A program made the position numbers and the translations under genes. From positions 1 through 23,393 of the forward strand of contig CAJMQV010000016.1 in the NCBI GenBank assembly GCA_905215575.1: a DNA stretch of 23,393 bases, written 5' to 3'. This stretch comes from an uncultured bacterium (GTDB lineage: Bacteria; Bacteroidota; Bacteroidia; Bacteroidales; Bacteroidaceae). A model generated the notes under the pieces. It ran no database searches and was not told where the DNA came from. It saw nothing but the letters and a program-made list of their open reading frames with translations. Positions 6,173 through 13,774 of the stretch are shown here, piece by piece (position 1 is the stretch's first letter; the number at the start of each line of letters is the position of its first letter).

Positions 6173-7867
6173 TTAAGCTTTGGGGGCTTTATAGCTTTCA
6201 AGCAGGACTTCTGCCCGTTTGATGGCTTCGTGGATATTTCTACAAATGTTTTCTTCTTTTAGTTTTTCGGTGAAACCGCTTCGCTTCAATGCGTTGTAAA
6301 CATCTTCATTCACTCCCGAAAGAATAATCTGAATGTTTTCCTTACGGCTCATTTCGCATAAACTGGTCAGATTATGGATACCGGTAGAATCAATGAACGG
6401 AACCTTTCTCATTCGAATGATACGGATTTTCGGGCGGTCTTTGGTTTGCAGCATGACTTCCTCAAATTTGTTGGCAATACCGAAGAAGTAAGGGCCGTTG
6501 ATTTCGTAGGCTTCCACATCTTTTGGGATGACAAGATGTTCTTCCTTACCGGAAATGGTAACGTCTTCGGTGTGGATGATCTTGTCGCGGATGCTGCTGA
6601 TCTCGACAACACTCATCACACGCTTGATGAACAGCAGACAAGCCAGTACCAGTCCGAACTCAATGGCAATGGTCAGATCGAATATTACGGTAAGCAGGAA
6701 AGTGATGAGCAATACCGATACGTCTGATTTCGGGTTCTTCAGCAATTCACGGAAGGTGCGCCATCCGCTCATGTTATAACTTACTACTACCAGTACACCA
6801 GCCAGGCAAGACATCGGAATATACTGTGCCAAAGGCATCAGGAATACGAAGATGAGCAACAGCATGATGGCGTGAATCACTCCGGCTACAGGGGTTTTTC
6901 CTCCGTTGTTGATATTGGTCATGGTACGGGCAATGGCTCCGGTAGCCGGAATACCACCAAAGAGTGGAGAAAGCACATTGGCGATTCCCTGTCCGATCAG
7001 TTCCTGATTGGAATTGTGCTTGCTGCCGATAACACCATCGGCTACGGTTGCCGACAACAGGGACTCGATAGCGCCAAGCACGGCAATGGTAATGGCCGGT
7101 TGCATCAGGGATTTGATGGTTTCCCATTCCAGAGATGGCATGGCCAGTGACGGAAGCTTTCCTTCAATAGTGAAGCGGTCGCCGATAGTTTCAATACCGG
7201 TGATGCCTGCGTAGGTCTTGAGCAGATAAACACCTACAGTCATCAGTACGATAGCTACCAGAGAACCCGGAATCACACGGGAAATCTTGGGGAACACGGC
7301 AATGATGACAATGCTGAGGATTCCCACCAGAGCCGACCAGTAATTAATCGTATCGAAACTCTGAACGTAAACAATCCATTTTTCGATGAAATCGGCCGGG
7401 TTGGAGGACAGGGTCAGACCGAAGAGGTCTTTTATCTGAGTCGTGAAGATGGTCACGGCAATACCACTTGTAAAACCTACGATAATAGGATAGGGGATGT
7501 ATTTGATGATGGTGCCCAGACGGAAGATTCCCAGTACCAGTAAAATAATACCGGCCAGAATGGTAGCTGTGAGCAATCCGGACTCTCCATATTGCTGGAT
7601 GATATTATAAATAATAACGATAAAGGCACCGGTAGGTCCACCGATTTGTACACTGCTTCCTCCAAACAAAGAAATGGCCAGTCCGGCGATGATGGCCGTG
7701 ATGATTCCTGTTTCAGGGCTTACACCTGAAGCAATACCGAAAGCAATAGCCAGCGGAAGTGCCACAATACCGACAATGACTCCCGCCATCAGATCGGCTG
7801 CAAATTTTTCTTTGGAGTAGTTCTTCAAATCAGAAACGATTTGAGGAGAAAATGTAAAACTCTTCAT
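6173..7867 (-). CDS. SulP-family anion transporter with STAS domain
   Basis: A 564-residue inner-membrane transporter of the SulP/SLC26 family, which moves sulfate, bicarbonate, dicarboxylates or similar anions. The N-terminal region has the family signature (ADLMAGVIVGIVALPLAIAF at 24-43, then SVQIGGPTGAF at 72-82) and the body has about 12-14 helices. The C-terminal STAS domain occupies about residues 440-555, with the landmark FIDSTGIHNL (DSTG at 493-496), where other STAS domains carry the regulatory Ser/Thr. The open frame extends to 7912, but MKSFTFSPQ at 7867 is preferred. The frame between the two is not typical of the family, and the promoter -7 box overlaps the longer version. The anion cannot be decided: there is no carbonic anhydrase or sulfate-assimilation gene beside it. 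Confidence 0.92.
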   Translation of the reverse strand: MKSFTFSPQIVSDLKNYSKEKFAADLMAGVIVGIVALPLAIAFGIASGVSPETGIITAIIAGLAISLFGGSSVQIGGPTGAFIVIIYNIIQQYGESGLLTATILAGIILLVLGIFRLGTIIKYIPYPIIVGFTSGIAVTIFTTQIKDLFGLTLSSNPADFIEKWIVYVQSFDTINYWSALVGILSIVIIAVFPKISRVIPGSLVAIVLMTVGVYLLKTYAGITGIETIGDRFTIEGKLPSLAMPSLEWETIKSLMQPAITIAVLGAIESLLSATVADGVIGSKHNSNQELIGQGIANVLSPLFGGIPATGAIARTMTNINNGGKTPVAGVIHAIMLLLIFVFLMPLAQYIPMSCLAGVLVVVSYNMSGWRTFRELLKNPKSDVSVLLITFLLTVIFDLTIAIEFGLVLACLLFIKRVMSVVEISSIRDKIIHTEDVTISGKEEHLVIPKDVEAYEINGPYFFGIANKFEEVMLQTKDRPKIRIIRMRKVPFIDSTGIHNLTSLCEMSRKENIQIILSGVNEDVYNALKRSGFTEKLKEENICRNIHEAIKRAEVLLESYKAPKA

Positions 7868-7909
7868 AATTCTGTAAAGCAATAAATAGTGATATTTCCA
7901 AGTGAGCTG

Positions 7910-7917
7910 CAAAATTA
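7910..7917 (-). promoter_or_regulatory. Promoter -7 box of the SulP gene
   Basis: TAATTTTG on the minus strand, followed by CAGC exactly as at the thiamine operon promoter. The inferred start near 7905 leaves a leader of about 38 nt. No TTTG at the -33 distance. Confidence 0.6.
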
Positions 7918-8131
7918 TGAAAAATATTTATTATTAAATCATTTTTGACGGAAAAATATCTCATTTTGTTATCTCTGTTTTGCAAAAATGAGAATATATT
8001 GTGAATAAATGTATTTATTTGTTTTCTTGATATAACGAGTAAAAGATGCCGTTTATTTCATTATGCTTGGATTTTAGGCATTTTACAAGACGAATTAATG
8101 CTTAAAATATCTGTTTTCTTTATTTTTGTTT

Positions 8132-8139
8132 TATCTTTG
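8132..8139 (+). promoter_or_regulatory. Promoter -7 box of the POT transporter gene
   Basis: TATCTTTG, a full match to TAnnTTTG, 42 bp before the ATG at 8182. A -33 element is not clear. Confidence 0.6.
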
Positions 8140-8181
8140 CGACCGTAAACTGAGTTTTAAACTAATTAATACCATTAATTT

Positions 8182-9714
8182 ATGTTTGAAGGACAACCTA
8201 AAGGACTTTATGCGTTGGCTCTGGCCAACACAGGCGAGCGTTTCGGTTACTACACTATGCTTGCTATTTTCGTTTTGTTTTTGAAGGCTAACTTCGGTTG
8301 GTCGCATGCTGTGGCAGGAAATATTTATTCTATTTTCCTGGCTTTGGTTTATTTCCTCCCGTTTATCGGAGGTATCTTGGCCGATAAATTCGGTTATGGA
8401 AAAATGGTTACCATTGGTGTTATCGCCATGTTTGCCGGATATGTACTTCTGGCGCTCCCGATGGGAACCGGAACTATGGGTATGATTGCCATGTTTGCCG
8501 CTTTGCTGGTTATCAGTTGCGGTACCGGATTGTTTAAAGGTAATCTGCAGGTTATGGTCGGTAATCTGTATGATAACCCTCAATACGCTGCCAAGCGTGA
8601 TTCGGCTTTCAGTATCTTCTATATGGCCATCAATATCGGTGCCTTGTTTGCTCCGACAGCTGCTGTAGCTATGATGGACTATGCTCAGAAAGCCTGGGGT
8701 GTGAGTGAAAATGATTCTTATCACTATGCATTTGCTGTAGCCTGCGTTTCTTTGATTGTTTCCATGGCTATTTATTATGGTTTCCGCAGCACTTTCAAGC
8801 ATGTAGAGGGTGGCGCTGCCAAACCTGCTGCAGCCGGAAAGGCTCAGGAGGCTCCTGCTGAAGAATTGTCACCGGCAGAAACAAAGGCACGTATCGTAGC
8901 TCTGTGTCTGGTGTTTGCTGTGGTTATCTTCTTCTGGATGGCTTTCCATCAGAATGGTTTGACTTTGACTTATTTCGCAGATGAGTTTACCGCTAAGAGT
9001 TCTACCGGACTGGAGAGTATGATGTTCAGCGTATGGAACCTGGTTGCTGTTATCTTCATCGTTTACGCTTTGTTCTCTTTGTTCCAGTCAAAGACAGCCA
9101 AGGCAAAAGGTATTTCTGCGATTGTGATTGTGTTGGCAGCTGCATTCCTGGGATGGAGATATGTTAATCTGGATGGTGCTGTTGATGTTAATGCTCCGAT
9201 CTTCCAGCAGTTCAACCCATTCTTCGTGGTTGCTCTGACTCCGGTGTCTATGGCTATTTTCAGCTCATTGGCACGCAAGGGCAAAGAGCCTTCTGCACCT
9301 CGTAAAATCGGTTTGGGTATGTTGGTGGCCGCTTGCGGTTATGTATTGATGATGTTTGCATCTTTCGGTTTGCTGACTCCGAATGCTCAGGCTGAGGCTG
9401 TTCAGGCCGGAACTGCATCTTTCGTATCACCAAACTGGTTGATCTCTACTTATCTGGTGCTGACTTTCGGTGAGTTGCTGCTTTCTCCGATGGGAATCTC
9501 TTTCGTATCTAAGGTAGCTCCTCCGAAATATAAAGGTATGATGATGGGAGGCTGGTTCGTGGCTACAGCTATCGGTAACTATCTGACATCAGTTGCAGCC
9601 TTCCTGTGGGGAGATTTCGAGCTGACTGTTGTTTGGGGCGTTTTGATGGGCTTGTGTCTGTTGGCAGCCTTGTTCATCTTCTCTGTCATGAAGAAATTGG
9701 AAAAAGTAGCCTAA
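8182..9714 (+). CDS. POT/PTR-family transporter with variant NxxER motif
   Basis: A 510-residue inner-membrane transporter of the proton-coupled oligopeptide family within the MFS, with about 12-14 helices. It has GERFGYYTM in helix 1 (18-26), GGILADKFGYGKM (63-75), GTGLFKGNLQVMVGNLY (114-130, with the conserved Lys at 119) and the PTR2 signature FYMAINIGAL (146-155). Residues 203-235 form an Ala/Pro/Glu-rich linker between the two halves. In the helix-1 ExxERFxYY motif, the first Glu (position 16) is Asn, and in the FKPN motif Pro is Gly. Both affect family hallmarks, so classical proton-peptide symport should not be assumed. Likely substrates are di- or tripeptides or related small molecules. 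It has its own promoter and terminator. Confidence 0.88.
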   Translation: MFEGQPKGLYALALANTGERFGYYTMLAIFVLFLKANFGWSHAVAGNIYSIFLALVYFLPFIGGILADKFGYGKMVTIGVIAMFAGYVLLALPMGTGTMGMIAMFAALLVISCGTGLFKGNLQVMVGNLYDNPQYAAKRDSAFSIFYMAINIGALFAPTAAVAMMDYAQKAWGVSENDSYHYAFAVACVSLIVSMAIYYGFRSTFKHVEGGAAKPAAAGKAQEAPAEELSPAETKARIVALCLVFAVVIFFWMAFHQNGLTLTYFADEFTAKSSTGLESMMFSVWNLVAVIFIVYALFSLFQSKTAKAKGISAIVIVLAAAFLGWRYVNLDGAVDVNAPIFQQFNPFFVVALTPVSMAIFSSLARKGKEPSAPRKIGLGMLVAACGYVLMMFASFGLLTPNAQAEAVQAGTASFVSPNWLISTYLVLTFGELLLSPMGISFVSKVAPPKYKGMMMGGWFVATAIGNYLTSVAAFLWGDFELTVVWGVLMGLCLLAALFIFSVMKKLEKVA

Positions 9715-9740
9715 TCTGGGATTAGGTCAGAAAATAAAAG

Positions 9741-9782
9741 AATGCGTTGTTGCTCCTTGTAAAAGGGCGATGACGCATTTTT
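9741..9782 (+). terminator. Terminator after the POT transporter gene
   Basis: Interrupted stem with AATGCGT (9741-9747) pairing with ACGCATT (9773-9779), an inner TTGC/CCTT paired with AAGG/CGAT, then TTT. It lies 27 bp after the stop. Confidence 0.7.
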
Positions 9783-9838
9783 CAAGTATAAGAGTTTTTG
9801 TCAGAATTAAAATAGTGTTCTAAACAGGAAAATCAAAA

Positions 9839-11353
9839 ATGAGGGAAGATTACAAAGTAGACACAGAAGGAATGCTTCAGGATTTGAAACGCGACCGGAA
9901 GCTTCCCCCCGTGTGGTTGGCTTTTGTTCCGCTGGTGTTACTGGTGGGATTGTTGGTCTGTGTGATTTCTGCATTTGGCAGCGATGCTCTGTCCGGAGGA
10001 AGCCAGATTGCTTTATTGACCACTTCGGCCTGCTGTGTGATTATTGGTCTGCTGCTCAAAACCATGAATTGGGAGGATTTTGAGCATGCCGTGAATGAGA
10101 ACATCAGTGGAGTGGCTCAGGCTATTCTGATTTTATTGCTGATTGGAGCGGTTGGCGGTTCCTGGATGGTCAGTGGTGTGGTGCCTACCATGATTTACTA
10201 TGGCATGCAGATTATCGACCCTCAGTGGTTTTTAGTATCTTCTTGTGCCATTTGTGCTTTTATTTCTGTGATGACCGGAAGCTCCTGGACAACGATTGCC
10301 ACTATTGGAATTGCCTTGCTGGGTATCGGTAAGGCTCAAGGTTTTGAAGAAGGATGGATTGCGGGAGCCATCATTTCGGGGGCTTATTTCGGTGACAAAA
10401 TTTCGCCGATGAGTGAAACAACCGTTCTGGCAGCCTCTACAACCCGTACACCTCTCTTTACGCACATTCGTTATATGGGCTATACTACGGTGCCTTCCTT
10501 TGTGATTACTTTGGGCATTTTTACCGTGGCCGGTTTGATGCATCATGAGGCTGCGGCACAAAACGTGGGAGAGTTTACAGAGGGATTGAAGCATGTTTTT
10601 GTCATTTCACCCTGGCTGATGCTGGTGCCTTTGGTTACCGGTGTGATGATTGCCCGCAAGTTGCCGGCAGTGGTGATTCTTTTTACAGCAACGGTTATGG
10701 CCTGTCTGGCTGCCGTGTTGGTACAGACTGATTTGGTGGATCAGATAGCCGGAGATGATTTAGGCAAGTGGATGAACCGTTTTAAGGGAGTGATGATTTT
10801 GGTGTATGGCAGTACCAGTCTGGACACCGGAGTTCCCGCTTTAAATGAGTTGGTGGCCACCCGGGGAATGTCGGGTATGATGAGTACGGTATGGCTTATT
10901 TTCTGTGCCATGATTTTCGGTGCTTCCATGAGTGCTTCCGGCATGATAGAAAGCATTATGCGTATGTTCATCCGTTTGGCGCATAATACTTTCTCTTTGG
11001 TAGGGTCTACCGTAGGAGTCGGTTTGTTTATGAATCTGGTTTGTGCTGACCAGTATCTTTCCATTATTCTTACGGGCAATATGTTCCGGGATACGTATGA
11101 GCGTTTGGGCTTTGAGAGCCGTTTGCTGAGTAGAAGCACCGAAGATGCCGTAACGGTTACTTCTGTTCTGATTCCCTGGAACTCATGCGGTATGACGCAG
11201 TCTATGGTGTTGGGAGTTTCAACCTTGGTTTATTTACCTTATTGTTTCTTTAATTATCTGAGCCCGTTGATGACTTTGTTAGTGGCGGCCGTAGGATATA
11301 AGATATTCCGGCATAAGCCAAAGGATATATCCGAAGAAACGATTGTATCTTAA
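9839..11353 (+). CDS. nhaC: NhaC-family Na+/H+ antiporter
   Basis: A 504-residue inner-membrane antiporter that would expel Na+ in exchange for H+, serving pH and sodium balance. The cytoplasmic N-terminus (1-22) is charged; about 11-12 helices follow. The most telling motifs are MTGSSWTTIATIGIAL (145-160) and the NhaC hallmark GAYFGDKISPMSETTVLAAS (181-200), whose Asp and Ser/Glu residues lie in the ion path. The C-terminal half repeats the NhaC pattern (SLDTGVPALNELV; TEDAVTVTSVLIPWNSCG). It starts 124 bp after the POT gene with a terminator between. I see no good -7 box just upstream, so expression may come partly from read-through. Some NhaC-family members exchange organic solutes (for example malate/lactate), so a coupled substrate other than Na+ cannot be ruled out. 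Confidence 0.9.
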   Translation: MREDYKVDTEGMLQDLKRDRKLPPVWLAFVPLVLLVGLLVCVISAFGSDALSGGSQIALLTTSACCVIIGLLLKTMNWEDFEHAVNENISGVAQAILILLLIGAVGGSWMVSGVVPTMIYYGMQIIDPQWFLVSSCAICAFISVMTGSSWTTIATIGIALLGIGKAQGFEEGWIAGAIISGAYFGDKISPMSETTVLAASTTRTPLFTHIRYMGYTTVPSFVITLGIFTVAGLMHHEAAAQNVGEFTEGLKHVFVISPWLMLVPLVTGVMIARKLPAVVILFTATVMACLAAVLVQTDLVDQIAGDDLGKWMNRFKGVMILVYGSTSLDTGVPALNELVATRGMSGMMSTVWLIFCAMIFGASMSASGMIESIMRMFIRLAHNTFSLVGSTVGVGLFMNLVCADQYLSIILTGNMFRDTYERLGFESRLLSRSTEDAVTVTSVLIPWNSCGMTQSMVLGVSTLVYLPYCFFNYLSPLMTLLVAAVGYKIFRHKPKDISEETIVS

Positions 11354-11358
11354 AAAAG

Positions 11359-11408
11359 TATTCCCGTCTGAGAAACAGGTTTACCCTGATATCACTCAGA
11401 CGGGAATA
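11359..11408 (+). terminator. Bidirectional terminator, nhaC and nitroreductase genes
   Basis: A perfect 14-bp stem TATTCCCGTCTGAG / CTCAGACGGGAATA with a smaller inner CAGG/CCTG stem in the loop. It has A-rich sequence before and T-rich sequence after, so it works for both convergent genes. Confidence 0.9.
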
Positions 11409-11427
11409 TTTTTATATGCTTTGGGGG

Positions 11428-11940
11428 CTATTTGATGACGCAGATTTCATTCAAAGGTTTACGTACTTTAGGATGGTCCGTTTCTGTTTCGTTGCTGTAG
11501 CCTAAAGGAATGATGACTGCCGGCTCCAGATTTGCTTCCAGATTCAGTGCTGCACGTACACCTTCCGGATCGAAGTTGCACACCCAACAGCTTCCCAACC
11601 CTTGTTCGGCTGCTGCCAGACAGATATGTTCGCTCAGAATGGCAATATCAATGTTGCCATGGTTCTTCTGATCGGCTGGACGTACCCATGAAGCGTCTGT
11701 CTTGTGACAAACGACCAGATACATGGGAGCCTGCTGAAACCAACTTCGATTGTAGGCAGCTTGTAACTGTTGGCGTACCGCTTCATCACGACACACATAG
11801 ATGACCCATGGCTGTTTGTTTACTGCAGATGGAGCCAGACGGGCACATTCCAGAATATATTCTACGGCAGAGTCCGGTACCTGCGTTGGCAGATAAGAAC
11901 GGACTGAAAAGCGTTTGGTGCAAAGTTCCTTAAAATTCAT
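11428..11940 (-). CDS. Nitroreductase-family FMN oxidoreductase
   Basis: A 170-residue flavoprotein of the nitroreductase superfamily, which uses NAD(P)H to reduce quinones, nitro compounds or other acceptors, normally as a cytoplasmic dimer. The FMN-phosphate binding pattern KRFSVRSY (9-16) and the APSAVNKQPW segment (36-45) are clear, as is the second flavin-contacting region LAAAEQGLGSCWV and the closing IIPLGY strand. The length is typical of the short subgroup. The open frame extends to 11994, but the ATG at 11940 begins MNFKELCTKR, the normal family start; the extension overlaps the -7 box and is rejected. It is divergent from the superoxide dismutase gene, with which it may share a stress-related role (inference). 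The substrate is unknown. Confidence 0.88.
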   Translation of the reverse strand: MNFKELCTKRFSVRSYLPTQVPDSAVEYILECARLAPSAVNKQPWVIYVCRDEAVRQQLQAAYNRSWFQQAPMYLVVCHKTDASWVRPADQKNHGNIDIAILSEHICLAAAEQGLGSCWVCNFDPEGVRAALNLEANLEPAVIIPLGYSNETETDHPKVRKPLNEICVIK

Positions 11941-11983
11941 ATCCTTTATTTTTAGGGTTATACGATAGTGATAGTTGTTTTTA

Positions 11984-11991
11984 CAAATGTA
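11984..11991 (-). promoter_or_regulatory. Promoter -7 box of the nitroreductase gene
   Basis: TACATTTG on the minus strand, a full match to TAnnTTTG, 43 bp before the ATG at 11940. It forms part of a small inverted repeat, TACA-TT-TGTA. No clear -33 TTTG. Confidence 0.6.
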
Positions 11992-12069
11992 CAAAAAGAT
12001 GGCAGATGAAAATGATATTTTCCGAAAAAGATTTCTTTTAATTTAATAGGTATAATCATTTATTCTTCT

Positions 12070-12077
12070 TACATTTG
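12070..12077 (+). promoter_or_regulatory. Promoter -7 box of the superoxide dismutase gene
   Basis: TACATTTG, identical to the divergent nitroreductase box and followed by the same T, 43 bp before the ATG at 12121. No clear -33 TTTG. Confidence 0.6.
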
Positions 12078-12120
12078 TTATATAGGCAAGCAGTTTTGTC
12101 TATATAAAATCATTTTCACC

Positions 12121-12726
12121 ATGGCAACACAAATTCAAATGCCGGAACTCAGATATGGATTGTCTGATCTGGCACCGGTAATCAGTGAGGAAACTCTGAA
12201 CTATCATTATGGAAAACATCTGCAGACTTATGTCAACCAACTCAATACGTTGATTGAGGCTACTGAGTATGAAGACATGGCATTGGCGGATATTATCCGT
12301 GAGGCTCCGGCCGGTCCGCTGTTTAATAATGCGGGACAGGTCTTTAACCACGCGATGTATTTCGAGCAGTTTGCCTCTCCCGTAAAGGACGGAGAAGAAA
12401 ATCTGCCGACAGGTGCTTTGGAGGAGGCTATTTATGCGTCATTCGGCGACTTTGAGACTTTCCGTCAGTTGATGAGCGACGCGGCATTGAAACTCTTCGG
12501 TTCCGGATGGGCCTGGCTGGTACAGACGGAAAACGGCTCTCTCAAGATTGAGCAGTATGCTAATGCCGACAATCCTCTGAGACATGATCAGGTGCCTTTG
12601 CTCTGCATAGATGTGTGGGAACATGCCTATTATCTGGATTATCAGAACCGCAGGGCGGAGTATATACAGAAAATCTGGAATATTATAGATTGGGAAGTAG
12701 TGGCCGCCCGAATGGCTGCTCAATAA
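12121..12726 (+). CDS. sodB: Superoxide dismutase, Fe-type (possibly cambialistic)
   Basis: Converts superoxide to oxygen and hydrogen peroxide in the cytoplasm. The 201-residue protein has all four metal ligands: H29 (NYHYGKH), H77 (FNHAMYF), D164 and H168 (CIDVWEHAYYLDY). The Fe-type pattern is seen in YHYGKH, in Q73 within GPLFNNAGQVFNH, and in GSGWAWLV (127-134). The aromatic residue four positions after H77 is Phe (F81), where enterobacterial Fe enzymes have Trp. Bacteroides enzymes are known to work with Fe or Mn, and the sequence cannot settle that. No Shine-Dalgarno is present. An acyltransferase gene follows after 39 bp with a strong ribosome site, suggesting one transcript. The upstream neighbour is a divergent nitroreductase. 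Confidence 0.95.
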   Translation: MATQIQMPELRYGLSDLAPVISEETLNYHYGKHLQTYVNQLNTLIEATEYEDMALADIIREAPAGPLFNNAGQVFNHAMYFEQFASPVKDGEENLPTGALEEAIYASFGDFETFRQLMSDAALKLFGSGWAWLVQTENGSLKIEQYANADNPLRHDQVPLLCIDVWEHAYYLDYQNRRAEYIQKIWNIIDWEVVAARMAAQ

Positions 12727-12756
12727 ATCATTCTGTCAAATCAGTAAAGAAAAAGA

Positions 12757-12762
12757 AAGGAG
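12757..12762 (+). promoter_or_regulatory. Shine-Dalgarno of the acyltransferase gene
   Basis: AAGGAG with only a 3-bp gap before the ATG at 12766; it supports that start and internal translation on the sodB transcript. Confidence 0.65.
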
Positions 12763-12765
12763 AAT

Positions 12766-13704
12766 ATGAAAGAACGTTTGGAAGCGGCAGATTTTATTAA
12801 ATGTGTCTGTATTGTATTGATGGTTGTTTTTCATCTGGCTTATATCGGGGATAAATATCCTGTGGCCAAACAGTTTGTCTATACATTCCACATGCCTGCC
12901 TTCCTGATTCTTTCGGGATATTTTCTGAATGTACGTAAATCGGCAAAGGATTTTCTGCGCTCCATGTGGTGGCTCTTTGTGCCCTATGCGGTGTTTGAGT
13001 GCGGTTATGTGGTGGCGGCATCCTTTTTGCCGACACGTGATGCCGTTGACCATCTTTCTTTTGATTTGCTGGTTCGGAAACTGTTTCTTGATCCCTTAGG
13101 TCCCTACTGGTATCTGCACACGCTGATTATCGCTTCGCTGATAGTCTATGCTCTGACGCACTGGCTGAGGAAGATCTCCGATGATTTTTCGCGGAGCCTG
13201 CTGGTCATTGTCGTATTGGCAGCAGTAGCTCATTTTACCGGTTTGATGTCGGTAACCAATGTACTTTATTATGCTTTGGGGTATCTGTTGGCCCGGATGA
13301 GTGTTCCTTTGCAATCCTTTATCCGACCAAGTTGCTGGGCATTGTTGCCGTTGCTGCTGTTGATGACCGATCCGGGGCATTTTGACAAGAATACAGTAGA
13401 GGGAGTGGCCATTGTCTATCTGGTGATGAGTTTGCTTCTGGCTCTTTATCCGCTACTCTCCGAACGTTTTCGGTCTGCCGCTTCATTTATAGGTCAAAAC
13501 ACGCTTCCGATACTGGTCTTTTCTCCCATCTTTACGATGGGAGCGAAAGTGCTTCTTCCGTTCTTTAGCTTTGACCGGACGGGGTTGCTGTTTCTTGTGG
13601 TAGCTACTTCGATTACTTTACTCGGTTGCCTGTTTCTGACCTGGACGATGGATCGTCTGAATCTGTCGCGCTATTTCTGGGGACGTGAACGCTTTTTGAA
13701 ATGA
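12766..13704 (+). CDS. Membrane acyltransferase (acyltransferase-3 family)
   Basis: A 312-residue inner-membrane protein with about ten helices, of the acyltransferase-3 family that moves acetyl or other acyl groups onto sugars, polysaccharides or lipids. Two family histidines are visible: H23 (LMVVFHLAYIG) and H42 in the hallmark FHMPAFLILSGYF (41-53). The usual Arg of the R-x10-H motif is Lys here (K12-x10-H23), as in fucose 4-O-acetylase-like members. It starts 39 bp after sodB with its own Shine-Dalgarno and ends just before a strong bidirectional terminator, so it is most likely the second gene of a sodB transcript. There is no glycosyltransferase or polysaccharide locus nearby to suggest an acceptor. 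Confidence 0.85.
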   Translation: MKERLEAADFIKCVCIVLMVVFHLAYIGDKYPVAKQFVYTFHMPAFLILSGYFLNVRKSAKDFLRSMWWLFVPYAVFECGYVVAASFLPTRDAVDHLSFDLLVRKLFLDPLGPYWYLHTLIIASLIVYALTHWLRKISDDFSRSLLVIVVLAAVAHFTGLMSVTNVLYYALGYLLARMSVPLQSFIRPSCWALLPLLLLMTDPGHFDKNTVEGVAIVYLVMSLLLALYPLLSERFRSAASFIGQNTLPILVFSPIFTMGAKVLLPFFSFDRTGLLFLVVATSITLLGCLFLTWTMDRLNLSRYFWGRERFLK

Positions 13705-13709
13705 TGATG

Positions 13710-13757
13710 ATATAAAAAATCGTCCGGATAAAAGATATTCCGGACGATTTTTTATAT
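13710..13757 (+). terminator. Bidirectional terminator, acyltransferase and porin genes
   Basis: A perfect 19-bp stem ATATAAAAAATCGTCCGGA / TCCGGACGATTTTTTATAT with a 10-nt loop. Six A's and six T's flank the GC core, so it can end transcription from both convergent genes. Confidence 0.92.
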
Positions 13758-13774
13758 GATTGGAGTGTTGGGGA

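Larger units (their letters stand above)
7868..8181. other. AT-rich divergent promoter region, SulP and POT genes
   Basis: 314 bp without a gene between two divergent transporter genes. It holds a -7 box for each gene (7910-7917 minus, 8132-8139 plus) separated by about 215 bp of very AT-rich sequence. I found no convincing operator, small RNA or ORF in the middle section. Confidence 0.7.

Noticed and set aside
8131..8802. A 223-codon minus-strand open frame across the start of the POT gene
   Set aside because: Antisense to the well-supported transporter, rich in Ser, His and Asn as expected for shadow frames, and covering that gene's promoter.
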